Shown: piece by piece, positions 34,433-45,668 of the stretch
Position numbering within the stretch: position 1 is the first letter of the stretch
Layout of the letters: the number at the start of each line of letters is the position of its first letter
Notes under the pieces: model-generated
The model's database searches: none
The model's input: only the letters and a program-made list of their open reading frames with translations
Told to the model about the DNA's origin: nothing
Program-made: the position numbers and the translations under genes
Source: Ypsolopha sequella
Lineage: Eukaryota > Arthropoda > Insecta > Lepidoptera > Ypsolophidae
Direction: 5' to 3'
NCBI GenBank assembly: GCA_934047225.1
Contig: OW203990.1
Span: forward strand, 24,717,045 to 24,781,044
Length of the DNA stretch: 64,000 bases

Positions 34433-35170
34433 ATGGACATTCACACTCAACTGGTCAAGAACATGGAGGAGATGGGACCATGTTTCTTACAAAGATGGGG
34501 GCGTATAAGCAAGCCTTGCAGGAGAAGGCTGTCAGTTCGCCTTCCCGGGACTTCTCTACACTTGCAAGTGAGCTCGATACTTTTAAGGCACTCATGTGGA
34601 AGTCGCTTGCCATGCTCAAGTCCCAAATGGAGTTACTATTTATTGAACTGAATCGCCATGAAATGGCTACACGTCGTAAGGTGCTGCTCATACATGAAAT
34701 TCCAGAAAATGGTAAAGAGACACCTTTAGAATCAGTCACTCAAGTACTGTCCGAGAAGATGAAAGTGTCGCAACAATGTGCGGGTGATATCTCAGTTTGT
34801 CATCGTCTAGGTAAAGTGAAAGAGAAATTTAGACCTATTTTGATGAGATTCCCGAGCATACAGTCTAGAAGGGTTCGGGAGTAACCACGTCTAAATTTCT
34901 GACCAAGTCTAAACATGATACATTCATGGCTGCGAGGAAGCATTTTGGTATCCCACAATTGTGGGACCACTGAAGGAAGGATTTCTATGCTACTTCCAGA
35001 CAAATCCATGTGTGTAAACTGGAGCAAATGTATAAAGCTTCATCAACTGAGTGCAAAGTGGCCTTCGGCAGAGACAGCAAATTCTCAAAAGTTGTAGGAG
35101 TTTGGCGACAACAAGCCTAAGAAAAGTGGCAAAACGGTGCAGACGAGAAGTAAAGCTCAGTATGGCGCAT
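34433..35170 (+). pseudogene. LINE ORF1 (gag-like) relic
   Basis: The + frame 34480-34884 encodes a coiled-coil-like segment, then KVLLIHEIPEN, SVCHRLGK and RPILMRF. This pattern is seen in gag-like ORF1 proteins of insect LINEs that are distantly related to the baculovirus FP protein. After a stop at 34881 the homologous reading seems to shift frame (MAARKHF, LLPDKS). It is broken and probably inactive. Confidence 0.6.
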
Positions 35171-35229
35171 AATTAGTCTTCACGAGCAAGTTTCTTAAAC
35201 GAGGATTTGAACGATTATGTTCATGTGTA

Positions 35230-35541
35230 CAAAGATTTCAAAAAGTAAAGATAGGCCCTTACCGTAGTATGACAGCATCAAAATGTTTTCACATTTAAAT
35301 GGGTGACGCTCACACGTTTGGAATCAGTGCTCATCTGAACACAGTGATAGTCGGACGTCTTAATGAATTTTTACGAGAAAAGAGGTCTCAATATAGCGTC
35401 GTGTGCATTTTTAAAGTGCATTAACATTTCAATAAATGCGAATAAAGTCAAAAGTGTGACATTTCACAATCAAAACACATTCAAAAACAATGCAATAGAT
35501 TTCAGGTGCCAGGGCTCATCTAAACTTTTTTGAAATCTTTG
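35230..35541. mobile_element. MITE, 'caaagatttcaaaa' ends, copy 1
   Basis: The ends CAAAGATTTCAAAA / TTTTTTGAAATCTTTG are inverted. The body matches 47812-48120 in the opposite orientation ('gggtgacgctcacacgtttg', 'tgccagggctcatctaaac'). Confidence 0.8.
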
Positions 35542-35778
35542 CATGTGTAGGCAGGCACCTCTTTGCAATGAAAAAATTGGCAAGTATCAAAATTTTTTTT
35601 TCCATGGTTTTGTTTAATTCAATTATTATTTTATAATAAAAGCTATTAATGTTGTACATATATTTTACTGTTAACCTATTTGTTTAAACTAAAGCCGTTC
35701 TGCAACATTATTTATCTAAAATACACTGAACTCCTTTTAAATGACCATATTTGATTACTGATGATTATGATAATTTAA

Positions 35779-35975
35779 TTACTGATGATTATGGTAATTT
35801 AAAGTACTAATAAGCTGATTTTCTAATGTGATGAGTGTAGCCCTGCATTTGGAGACGCCCCATTTAGTACACAACCACCGAATTTTTGGACCTTTGCTTC
35901 TGCACCACATGTTGTATCTGAATCTGCCCATCTGGATCACTGGCTTACCTCGCTGAGAAATTGTAAATTCTAGCC
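35779..35975 (-). CDS. mod(mdg4): FLYWCH terminal exon 13
   Basis: The acceptor 'tctttacctattccag' precedes GG CTA GAA (phase 1). The peptide of about 64 residues has FTISQRGKPVIQMGRFRYN, then RWLC, KCRAT and NYHNHQ-stop. The ligands are intact. It resembles group A in the GKPVIQMG entry but is clearly divergent. It ends at the second His plus one residue. Confidence 0.88.
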
Positions 35976-36157
35976 CTGGAATAGGTAAAGAAAACAACAT
36001 AAAGAAACATCACATGTCATCACGACATAACCCCGAATGGGTGTCAGAGGTGTTGCCGAGTGAGACTGTTACTAGAACAGACACCACTCGTAACATCTTT
36101 TCATCATCCACCTCTTTTAACTAACGATTGTTACATTCTAACGTGATAGGCTGAATG

Positions 36158-36266
36158 AACATTATATTATTGCAGTATATAAACGCAGAAAGAAAAGTAA
36201 ATCTGGATGTGAGGAGCTCTGAACCGGGATTCTTTCTGCGTTTCTATACTGCAATGATATAATGTT
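36158..36266. repeat. Hairpin MITE
   Basis: Arms 'aacattatattattgcagta' and 'tactgcaatgatataatgtt' plus 'cgcagaaagaa' / 'ttctttctgcg'. Non-coding. Confidence 0.7.
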
Positions 36267-36471
36267 AATTTATATCTACTTGCGATGGATAAATCGCCAA
36301 GTGTTCAAATATAGAATTTTATTTCTGTCATAGTGTGATAGGCTGAGTCATAGTCGCCGATCTTCGGGCACAAATACACGTTTTTAGGGAATGCAGGTTT
36401 ACTTCATTGTTTTTCTTCAACGTCAGCATAAGGTAATTATACAAATACTACGCATATGAATTCCAAGAAAT

Positions 36472-36567
36472 TATCGCTTTCGCTTTCAAATGTATCGTGA
36501 TTGTCTAGAAATGACATCCCACATAATTTTTAGCCAATCACGAAACATTTGAAAGCCAAAGCGATAG
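36472..36567. repeat. Hairpin element
   Basis: Arms 'tatcgctttcgctttcaaat' / 'catttgaaagccaaagcgat' and 'cgtgattg' / 'caatcacg'. Related to 16971-17074. Confidence 0.6.
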
Positions 36568-37224
36568 AAGTTGCAATTAGAAAATAAGCTCCCGGGTCTC
36601 AAGATAGAGAGAGAATCCTAACGACTAAGCTTGTCCTCTTCGTCTACTCTTTGTTCCTTAAAGGAAATGCTCAAAGAAAAGAAGAAGCTATGGTTCTATA
36701 AGCCAGTCAAGGTGGAGGTGATACAGATATCATGAGGGCAACCTGCACACACTTAATCAGCTCTCAAATAGTTTTGTATTGTTGAAAATATTTTTATGGT
36801 AAACGTATAAAAGTACTTGGGATTTATGCTAAATATATATATGGGAACATGAACATAACTTATTGTATAACATTACGTAAATTTAGTTTGGAATATATCA
36901 AATTGAATGAGGTCAAAGTGTGAGGATGTAGCACTCCATTTTTTATCACGCCACTTGGTGCAAAAAACCGAAACTTAACTTACTAAGCGCAATTAAATTG
37001 GAAGAAAAACATGAGCTTATTAATTGTTCATTTTCAAATAGATTTCAGTCATAGTGAGTGCATATTTTCTATACTATTTCTTCTATTTTTTTTTCCTTCT
37101 CATAAACAGTGGTGTTTATTTAACGTATGAAACGTTTAATTTCAATTTCTTTTGAACAAGCACGCACATTTAAGGACTGAAATCTACAGTTCGTGGTAGA
37201 GTTTCTAGCATTCGCTGCTACCAA
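36568..37224. other. No gene seen
   Basis: AT-rich; nothing recognisable on either strand. Confidence 0.45.
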
Positions 37225-37422
37225 CTAAACAAAGAAAGGTTTTGCACGTTGAACATTGATGTCTGGCGGCATTATATCGGCATCCAGGAAATCTACAACG
37301 ATGTTTGAGTCCAGTAGAATGGGTAAATGGTCAAGATTTCTCCTTCTCACCATATCTGATGGATGCTGTTGTTTGGTTATTTGTTTTGCACGGTTATTTG
37401 GTTGCCCCAGGGATGCAACTTT
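37225..37422 (-). pseudogene. Unrecognised coding-like fragment
   Basis: The minus strand is open for 65 codons with coding-like composition, e.g. KVASLGQPNNRAKQITKQ, DMVRRRNLDHLPILLDSN and FLDADIMPPDINVQ, ending PFFV-stop. A TAG lies directly upstream in frame (37423-37425). Any 'ag' acceptor there would give phase 0, not the array's phase. I do not recognise the family. It may be a processed pseudogene or the last exon of something else. Confidence 0.35.
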
Positions 37423-38364
37423 CTACTTAGTCGTCTTCTTCACCAGATTTTTATAACATTATTAAAATACCGTTTTAATCGTTCTTAAACATGAGTTGAT
37501 CTGTACAAAGCGCACAACTTAACTTTTTTTTTTCTTGTTAAGAAGTTAAAATTGAAGAAGATATTGGTCTATTGCAATTCACGCCAAAAGTTCAGTATAA
37601 GATAGGTCTATGAATCAACAGTTTCAAATTTAATGCACAATTAGCCATGATTTTGTCGAAACAAACTTAAGGCGATATGAAGTTTTAGCGTCTCTGTTAC
37701 TCCATATGCGAAAAAACCCTCAGTGCGAGAGGGACGGATTCGTGGAAAAGTAGCAAAAAGTCGGTTTTATATTAAAGTTGCAATGAAAATTTCGTTAAAC
37801 CAGGTCCTCTTAGATACTATTAAAACCCATCTAATAAAATATAATTGCAATCCCTATGTCATAAATCGTCAAACCAGGAGAATTGGTTTCGAAAAAGACC
37901 TCATTTCAATAAATACTTCTATCGAGCCGAATTTCTCTAATCGCATTTCTGTTTTAACAGATCCCTAGAAAAAGAATCCAAAAATAATATATTATGCAAG
38001 TTCTTAAAGTGTCGATTTTTTTCCGTAGCGCCTTAAAAAAGCATTTTATGCTTGTTTGGACAAACTCGTGACTACTTGTGCATTTAATTTCAAACTGTTG
38101 CTTACTTTTAAATTCCTTACAAGAAAACTTTGTAACGGGCGACTGACGTTTAACCTCAAGGCAGAAAAATGTATGATAGTAAGTAAAAAAAACTTATTCA
38201 ATTTCTTGAGAAATAAATTGAAAAAATTGAAAAAGATTTTTTTCTCAAAATTAATTAGTTATTATTTTAATTTTAGTTTTTTTATATTCGTTCCGTTTTA
38301 GTTAAACAATTGAACTAAAGATAAGTGTGACGAGCAGTTAGTGGCATGTATATGTATCCCACTA
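37423..38364. other. No gene seen
   Basis: AT-rich, with a worn patch 'cagtgcgagagggacgg' at about 37720 shared with 52190 and 58900. The + strand ORF that starts here shows no domain. Confidence 0.45.
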
Positions 38365-38623
38365 CAAGTGGCTTGCATAGAACTATTTTTCAGAAAAGCA
38401 ATCAGAAGGTCAAGATTGACAATTAAAAAAATATGAAAAAATTTTAATAAGACTAAAAATAAAAGTTTGTATGACGCCAGGGTAGGCACTGCCTACCATA
38501 GAGTGAACATTTTCACACAAACTTCGTATTTTCAAAGTGTCATTTAAATTTTTTCATATTTTTTTATTGTCGAACTTGACCGGAAATTGCTTTTCCGGAA
38601 AAAAAGTTCTATGCACGCCACTG
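38365..38623. mobile_element. hAT-type MITE, worn copy
   Basis: The right end '...gttctatgcacgccactg' and the degenerate left end 'caagtggcttgcatagaac' match the family at 1547-1808. Confidence 0.7.
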
Positions 38624-38968
38624 GCCACTACCATAAAAGGTTTTAAACGTACACATATAAAGTTTTGTTTATTTTTCCGAGACAATGGAAGACGTAACAT
38701 TGTCGAAACTTTGGAAAAATATTAAAATTAAAAACGACGGATCCCGCACTCATCAAAATGCTTTGCTTCTTTTCATTTACCAAATAATGTTTTCAATGGA
38801 GCAAAAAAGGGAAAAATCCAAAAAAAAAAAAAACAAAATTTAAAAAGTATCGTTTAGTTTTATTATTTAGTTTGACCGAACAGACTCGGTACGATCTCTA
38901 GATAATAGCGGATTCTCAATTAAAAAAAATGATTAAAGTTTTAATGCACAAAAGAAGCGCAGTTCTTT

Positions 38969-39213
38969 TCAATGAATGCGAGTATATGTTTTATTTTTAA
39001 TTAAAAATGAAGAATTCGGATGACTGTGTTCGTCTTTACACCTGATGATTTCGTTGCCAACGGTATAAAGTACAGCCTTGCAATTTGTATACGTCGACTG
39101 TTGTGCACAACGCCATCGCATTTTCAGTCCATCTTTTCTGTGTTTTACAAACCTGTACCCTGACGGCATACAGTAAGTGGCCGCGCCTCGATCAGAGAGG
39201 GTTAGCACAGCCA
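38969..39213 (-). CDS. mod(mdg4): FLYWCH terminal exon 14 (group B)
   Basis: The acceptor, a T run ending cag, precedes TG GCT GTG (phase 1). It reads AVLTLSDRGAATYCMPSGYR, then RWRC, NCKAV and EHSHPNSS, with a short tail ending RIH-stop. The ligands are intact. AATAAA occurs within the coding sequence (Asn-Lys codons in KNKTY), about 20 bases before the stop. Group B members share SGYRF.KHR and the longer C-x9-C spacing (CAQQSTYTNC). Confidence 0.9.
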
Positions 39214-39770
39214 CTGAAAAAAAAAATATCGTTACGACATATTACCCCGAGGGCGTTTCCAAGATGTTTCCGAGTGTGGATTGTCACTAAAACACTCAAA
39301 ATTCGTAAAACTCTCTTTTCACCGACGATTTTAACTTACCAACGACAAAGGGGGAGAGTCTTATCGCCGTAGTTTGCTTTTTCAGGCAAGCAGGTTAAAA
39401 ATTAAAAAGTAAATTTCATTTCAATGACTTTCCAAAAAAAGGCGCAAGGACACAGGCGTCATACTATAACTATTTCTTTTTCTAATATTTGAGTACGAAA
39501 CCCTAAAAGGCACTTTGTGCTAGTTCATATTATCTTTGTCGTCAGCACATCATAGAATTGGGCACATCATGATCTGCCTGGGCATATCATATTTCTGTAA
39601 ATATTAGGAGGGTTGCCTCGCTCTGCTCCGTTTTGCTCGGCTCTCCAAATGTATTTACATGTAAACCTAACATGCTCTTCCTCGCTCTGCTTCGCTCCGC
39701 TCGTCGTCGCACCTATTTTTTACCTTTGGTTACAGCTTTTTGATGTCATACTTTACGATCTGGGCAGGAC
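39214..39770. other. Repeat-like, no gene
   Basis: 39235-39380 is a SINE-body-like patch ('ttcaccgacgattttaac'). 39605-39720 shares the 'cgctctgcttcgctccgctc' patch with 24 kb. No coding signal. Confidence 0.5.
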
Positions 39771-40070
39771 ATATATATACTATTTATATTATACTTGTAG
39801 TTTTAACAAATATGATAATAATAGAAAAATAATAAACTTTATATTTTCGATATATTTTGGCCTTATCAGTGAGGCGGTCATCAGTCGAGTGGTTGACAGG
39901 TAAAAATTACAAAAAATATATAACAATTTTTATAATTTTTACCTGTCAACCACTCGACTGATGACGGCCTCACTGATGAGGCCGAAATATATCGAAAATA
40001 TAAAGTTTATTATTTTTTTATTATTATCATATTTGTTAAAACTACAAGTATAATATAAATAGTATATATG
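39771..40070. repeat. 300-bp foldback
   Basis: The arms are about 130 bases: 'atatatatactatttatatt' ... 'acctgtcaaccactcgactg' mirrored with few mismatches around 'aaaaaatatataacaattt'. Confidence 0.85.
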
Positions 40071-40127
40071 TGTTAAAACTACAAATAAAAAGCTAATACA
40101 GTTAAAATTATATTTATTTATATTATA

Positions 40128-40524
40128 CTGTAATAGTAGTTTATGCTACAAGGGCGAAAAGGAATAAATTACGAGGACGATTTAAAACATGAGCGTAGCG
40201 AGTGTTTTAAACGTAACCGAGTAATTTATTGCTCTTACGCCCGTGTATCATACTACGTTTTTCAATGCATAGTGTGAGGAAATAAAACAAATATAATCTT
40301 GTGAACTTTAAATTATGATTGGCACAAAAGGATTATATCCAGAGCCGTTAAACAGTGGAAAAAAAGTATAACATTTATGGTACACAGGAAAGGCTGCAGA
40401 TTAGCCAACCATTGTAAATAAATAAATAAAAAATAATAAAGCCCTAGGGCAAAATAATCGTTTTTCTTTTCGGTTTTGATGCATAAAAAGTGGGCCTTTA
40501 CGAGCATTTGCATTGAAAAAATGT
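40128..40524 (+). repeat. Interspersed repeat R1, copy 2
   Basis: Matches 711-1085 and 53452-53844 and has the internal 'acgaggacgatttaaaac' piece missing from the first copy. Confidence 0.8.
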
Positions 40525-40874
40525 TTATAGTATTACACATATAACGTTGGGTTTTTTTCTCCGGGACCATGGCAGCTGTATGTAATATTGTCGGAAATTT
40601 AAGAAAATATAAAAATTAAACACGGTGGGTAAAGACTCCTTACAATTCGTTGTTTCTTTTCGTTAAGCAAATAACGTTTTCAATGCAGTAAAAAGTGAAA
40701 ACCCAAAAAAAAAACACAAGTTAAGAAAGGATCGTTTAATTATGATTTAGTTTTACCGACTTAACATACTGCTAAACTGACAAACGCGGTACGCTCTCAA
40801 GATAATAGTGGATGCTCTGATAGAAAAAAGTTTATTCAAAATAGTTTAAATGCATAAAATAAGTGCTTTTCTTT

Positions 40875-41116
40875 TCAATTAAAGCGAAAATGTTTATTTT
40901 TATTCAAAAATGAAGAAGTCGGATGATTGTGTTCATCTTTACACCTAATGATTTCGTTGTCAACGGTATAAAGTACAGCCTTGCAATGTTTATACGTGGA
41001 CTGTTGTGCACACTGCCATCGCACTTTCAATCCATCTCTTCTGTGTTTTATAAACCTGTATCCTGACGGCATACAGTAAGTGGCCGCACCACGTTCAGAC
41101 AGGGTTAAAACAGCCA
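40875..41116 (-). CDS. mod(mdg4): FLYWCH terminal exon 15 (group B)
   Basis: The acceptor is a 17-A tract on + (T run plus cag on minus) before TG GCT GTT (phase 1). It reads AVLTLSERGAATYCMPSGYR, then RWQC, HCKAV and EHNHPTSS, and a tail ending FRFN-stop. The ligands are intact. AATAAA is again in the coding region (two Asn-Lys codon pairs, NKNKH). About 90 bases farther upstream on the minus strand the dead LINE at 41.2-43.9 kb begins. Confidence 0.9.
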
Positions 41117-41204
41117 CTGAAAAAAAAAAAAAAAAACGCAACGTCACAAGATATAACCCTTAGGTAGTGTCGGTGGTGTTATGGGCGGAGGTAGGCATGT
41201 ATTT

Positions 41205-43860
41205 ATCTTTTGTGGAATAACAGTGTATTTGTGAATGTAGCTAGTATACAGTGTGGTAACCCGCGAGTATGTGCGATCAGAATCATTACAAACGATCGTC
41301 CGATTTTAGTGATTTGCGTGTACATGCCCACGGAGGAGCAGAAAAACATAACGGATTTTACTTATACGCTCAGTTCAGTAAGTGCTATTATAGACGAGCA
41401 AGGTATTGAGTCTGTTTATATTCTAGGCGACTTTAATGCCCACCCTCGTAAGATGTTTTATAAAGAGTTACTAGATCATTTTGATTATGGGTGGTCTTTT
41501 ACGGATGTAGATAATTTAGGTATTACGTCCGATACCTACACCTTCATTAGTAAAGCGCACGGAACGCGCAGTTGGTTGGACCACTGTCTGGTTACACAGC
41601 CTGCTGCAAAGTCCGTATGTTCTGTATTAGTTAAGTATGATGTGTTTGTGTCTGATCACTTTCCCCTTACAATTGAGTGTAACTTAGACCTTATTACACC
41701 GGTGAAATCCTCACAAACACAACTGCATAACTTGGCCGTGTGGGGAGAAAGAGATGAACATCAAATCAAGTCGTATAGTGACGCATGTAATGCAAATTTA
41801 AGACTGATAGATTTGCCAGTGGAATTGTTGCACTGTGGTAATTGTTACTGTAAGTTGCCTGGTCACAATGGTGTTATTGATAAACTGTACTTCGACATTG
41901 TGTCTGCTCTGAGTCAGTCAGCTATGTTAAATCGAAAAATAAGGGGCAAGGAACGCAAGCATGTTATTGGATGGAACAAGCATGTCCGAGACGCTCACGC
42001 TGAGGCACGACTAAGATTTCAAATTTGGTGTTTGTTTAAAAAGCCGACTTCGGGTCGAGTGTATGAAGAGATGAGTAAAAGTAAGAAAATATTTAAATCT
42101 CGGTTAAAATGGTGCCAAAAACATGAGGACCAAATAAAAATGGATGTTCTTGCTTCACACCACTCTGGGCACGATTTCCGCAATTTTTGGAAAAGTACAA
42201 ACAGGCTTGGTGTACGGTCGGGTCTCCCCGTGAGTGTCGAGGGCATCAGCGACTCTAAGGACATTGCAGATTTATTCAGAAACCACTTTCTTGTGCATTC
42301 CTCGTTGGGACCATCAGCTGCTGTCGATGCTGAGACCGTACAGCCTAATATAAATATATTTTTTAGCGATAAAGATGTGGCGAAAATTGTTAAATCAATG
42401 ACTCGCGGTAAGTCACCTGGCCATGATGGTCTCAGCATCGAGCACCTACAGCATGCTGGATCGCACATATACCGAGTACTGGCCTTATTGTTCAACTGCT
42501 GTATGAGGCATTCATACATACCTTCTGACATGATGCGTACTATTGTGATTCCGATAATTAAAAATAAGACGGGTGATAAATCCGATAAAACGAACTACAG
42601 GCCTATTTCTCTTGCAACTATTTTTGCCAAGGTATTTGACGGTTTGCTTGACGTGCATTTAAATAAACATCTGGATCTGCACGATAATCAGTTTGGATTT
42701 CGGCCGGGATTATCGACAGAGAGTGCAATACTGTGTTTAAAGCATACCGTTAGGTATTATGTGAAGAGAAATACGCCTGTATACGCTTGCTTTCTGGACC
42801 TCTCCAAGGCCTTTGATCTGGTTTCCTACGATATTCTCTGGTGAGCTCATTAATATCTTCAGGTATTGGTATGGGAACCAGATCAATAGTGTCAAGTGGG
42901 CAGACGTACTGTCGGATCCGTATAGGCTGGAGTGTGGGGTGAGGCAGGGGGGTTTGACCTCGCCTGCACTTTTTAGTCTCTACATGGACTCGCTGATCGG
43001 GGCGCTCAGCAGCCAACGTGTTGGATGCTACATTGATGGCGTCAGCTTCAACAACATAAGTTACGCGGACGACATGGTGCTGCTGAGTGCCTCGGCCTGC
43101 GGGATCACACAAATGTTGCGTATTTGTGAGGAATACGCCCACTCTCACGGACTCGTATACAATGTCAAGAAGAGTCAACTCATGGTATTTGGGGCTGGAG
43201 CCAAACGTCGGGTTATTCCTCCTATCAGGCTTAATGGATCTACTCTAGAAAGAGTGGATAAATTTAAATACTTAGGCCACATATTGACGTCCAGCCTCAA
43301 AGATAATGATGACATTGAGAGGGAACGGAGGGCATTGTCGATCAGAGCGAACATGATTGCTCGCAGATTTTTCCGGTGCTCCAAGCAGGTTAAAATAACC
43401 CTATTTAAAGCGTACTGTACTTCATTTTATACATGTAGTATGTGGGCCTTCTATTCGCAAAAATCGTACAGTGCCCTCCGGGTACAGTATAATAACGCGT
43501 TTCGGAGTTTGCTGGGGCTGTCCCGACGCTGCAGTGCGTCAGGTATGTTTGCGGAAGCGCGCACAGATTGCTTCTGCACAACAATACGAAAGCGTGCCGC
43601 CTCGCTGGTGCGCCGTGTGCGGGCCAGCTCTAACATTCTCCTGTCTACCATTGCGGCCAGGCTCGACTGTCCCTATCTGAGTCGCTGCTCCCTGCTGCAT
43701 GCAAGCGTCCCAGCTTGGAGGAGAGCACTCACATAGGTACAGTCCAATATGATTTATCTATTTATTTACTAATATTAGAATAAGAATTATTGTTACTAAC
43801 AAATTATGGGTTGTTATTGTATTGTAGCCTGAAATAAATGGATTTATTTATTATTATTTA
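41205..43860 (+). pseudogene. 5'-truncated, frameshifted LINE ORF2
   Basis: The element encodes endonuclease then reverse transcriptase, in two frames (41210-42844 and 42813-43736). The endonuclease begins mid-domain (VICVYMP, YILGDFNAHP, SWLDHCLVT, SDHFPLT). RT motifs are KSPGHDGL, YRPISLATIFAKVFD, QFGFRPG, CFLDLSKAFDLVS, then a break after ILW at 42840. Next come GVRQGGLTSPALF, the catalytic SYADDM and FKYLGHIL. A small deletion at the break removes roughly ten expected codons and shifts frame. The tail is TTATT-rich rather than poly(A). It is a different family from the LINE at 6.9 kb and is related to the fragment at 2700-2966. No ATG, no ORF1. Confidence 0.85.
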
Positions 43861-44034
43861 TACATGTAACCTATTAGTATGTAGTATATAGGATGTTTGG
43901 TCGGCCGCCTGGATTCGTGCTGGGCCTTGGTTAGTGATCATTGAACCTTGTTCCTGGTCCCTGGCCTCCGGTATGGGTCCGGGTGGTTGATTGCATTTCA
44001 CCTTGTATAGTATAAATTATTACCTAACATTTTA

Positions 44035-44066
<32 letters not shown>

Positions 44067-44499
44067 TATATATATGTATATATTTTGCTACATAAATTAA
44101 ATAAACCTTTATTTTGTTCGTAAAAAGGCGCAGGGATACAGCAAACATACCAAACGGGTTTATTTGTCTTATTTTTGAGTATATAACCCTTAAAAGGCGC
44201 TTTGTTCTTTTAACTAGACATACTATATATTTAATTTATTGTTGTCTTGTCTTTTCTTATTTTTTTTTTATTTTTTCCATTTCAGGTCCAGTAAGTTCTC
44301 TAACACGAACTTCAAAGTTATCACAATCTCGGAGGTAACGGTAAAGCCATGTTTTTTCCTTTCGTCTTGTCATCATCAAGTTTTGTTTTTGCTGTACAGT
44401 GGAGACCGCATCAAGTAAGACACATTGGACTTTGTACCTATTTTATATTCTTCTCTGTAGGGGCTTATTTCGTGGTGCTTTATGTGGTCTCCACTGTAC
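43861..44499. other. No gene; TA-rich tract
   Basis: A worn MITE end ('ccggtatgggtccgggtggt') at about 43900-43990 and a TA/T tract at 44036-44090. A small inverted repeat 'acagtggagacc' / 'ggtctccactgt' at 44396-44505 flanks 85 bases. Confidence 0.5.
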
Positions 44500-44985
44500 T
44501 ATAATGGCTTTCATATCTTTAAAACTTCTCTATGCGTTTTCCGATCTTATCTTTTACATCTTCTGGTATTTTGTTCGGTGGTTCTTTATGACCTCTTTTG
44601 TCTTTTTACAACAAACCGTTTTCTGCCAGCTTGATCGAGTTTGTTACAAAAGTAATTGAGATTGAAAAAGTATTGAGGAAAAACATTTGACTTCGATTAT
44701 TTTATTATTATTCCGAAATGAATATGAGCACAAAGTATTTCTATTCTTTTTCGGGATTTTATCATCTGATCGTACTCTACGTCTTCGTATCAAATTCTTT
44801 TAAACGCAGTTTAAAATAAAATGCCGTTTTAGCTCCCAAGTCATGTCAGAGCACCAAAAACCGTCGAAAATTTCTAGTCTTAGTTCGGCATTAATCTTTT
44901 CAGTACAGTTCTTTTGACATGGGTCACAACTAGTCACAAGGTTCTTTGATTGATTTTGCAGCAGCTTTTCAGTCTCTGGTGCCAT
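44500..44985 (-). pseudogene. Degraded repetitive insect protein relic
   Basis: The minus frame has ATG at 44985, then SCDPCQKNCTEKI and RLEIFDGFW. Farther on, with stops, it has EPPNKIPEDVKDKI and RYESHYS. This Cys-x2-Cys / IF-x-FW / ESHYS arrangement matches my memory of a multicopy insect family of uncharacterised, probably transposon-borne proteins. Family name unknown to me; several stops and frameshifts, so inactive. Confidence 0.4.
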
Positions 44986-45064
44986 TTTCGAATAACATTT
45001 TGTTCGAAATGAGTCTTTAATGTTTTTTTTTTCATTATCTGCTCCAAGCCAGACTGACAGTGCA

Positions 45065-45275
45065 AAACATAAAAATGAAAAAAAAAAGACACAGTCAATT
45101 TAAAAATTATCGTTTAATTTTATTATTACGTTTGATTTTCACGACCAGACGCGGTATGATCTCAAGCTATGGTTGATTTCCAGTTAGAAAATTTTTGTTG
45201 AAATAGTTTTATTGCAAATAATATGTCCAGTTCTTGACAATTAAAGCGGGGATTTTTATTTTAAATTACATATCA
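45065..45275 (-). repeat. Orphan 3' flank of a group B exon
   Basis: Resembles the sequence just 3' of the 38969 and 40875 exons ('atcgtttaattttattatta', 'cggtatgatctcaag', 'cttgacaattaaagcg'), but no FLYWCH coding sequence follows at 45275-45360, only other sequence and an RTE tail. It looks like a duplicated cassette whose exon was lost. Confidence 0.55.
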
Positions 45276-45356
45276 AGCGTAGATGCATTATTTATGGCAC
45301 AACTCAAAAAAACTAGATTTTTATTGCCAAAATGTCTTTAAAAACATTTACGTTAA

Positions 45357-45668
45357 TACTTGAAGACCCCCCTCGAAGTAATTCGGGGAGAGTAACAGGA
45401 TAGCTCACAGGCAAAAAACCAGGAGGCCCACCAAGCCTAGGACCGATAGATGGCGGTATATCCATCCCTAATAGCCGGGCCTTATATGGAACAGACTGGT
45501 GACGGGCAGCGGCGTCACTGGTGCGAAGGTTCCGGCATCGCGCTCGCCAACCCGCCTGCCCAGCGTGTGTGAGTATGGGCAATTCTTCCAGGATGACTGC
45601 TGGGAGTGGCAAAGTCCTGGAAAGGCTTATGTCCAGCAGTAGACGAACTAGGCTGATGGATGGATGAA
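45357..45668 (+). mobile_element. RTE-tailed retroelement fragment
   Basis: Uninterrupted relative of 1321-1960, ending 'tccagcagtagacgaactag' and tggatga. It supplies the empty site for the MITE at 1547. Confidence 0.75.

Noticed and set aside
36190..36240. 'cacatccagat' on the minus strand inside a hairpin, resembling FLYWCH exon starts
   Set aside because: Only about 11 bases match and no finger follows; most likely chance.
44399..44659. + strand hydrophobic ORF as a membrane protein
   Set aside because: It is antisense to a degraded protein relic and has no supporting start or splice signals.
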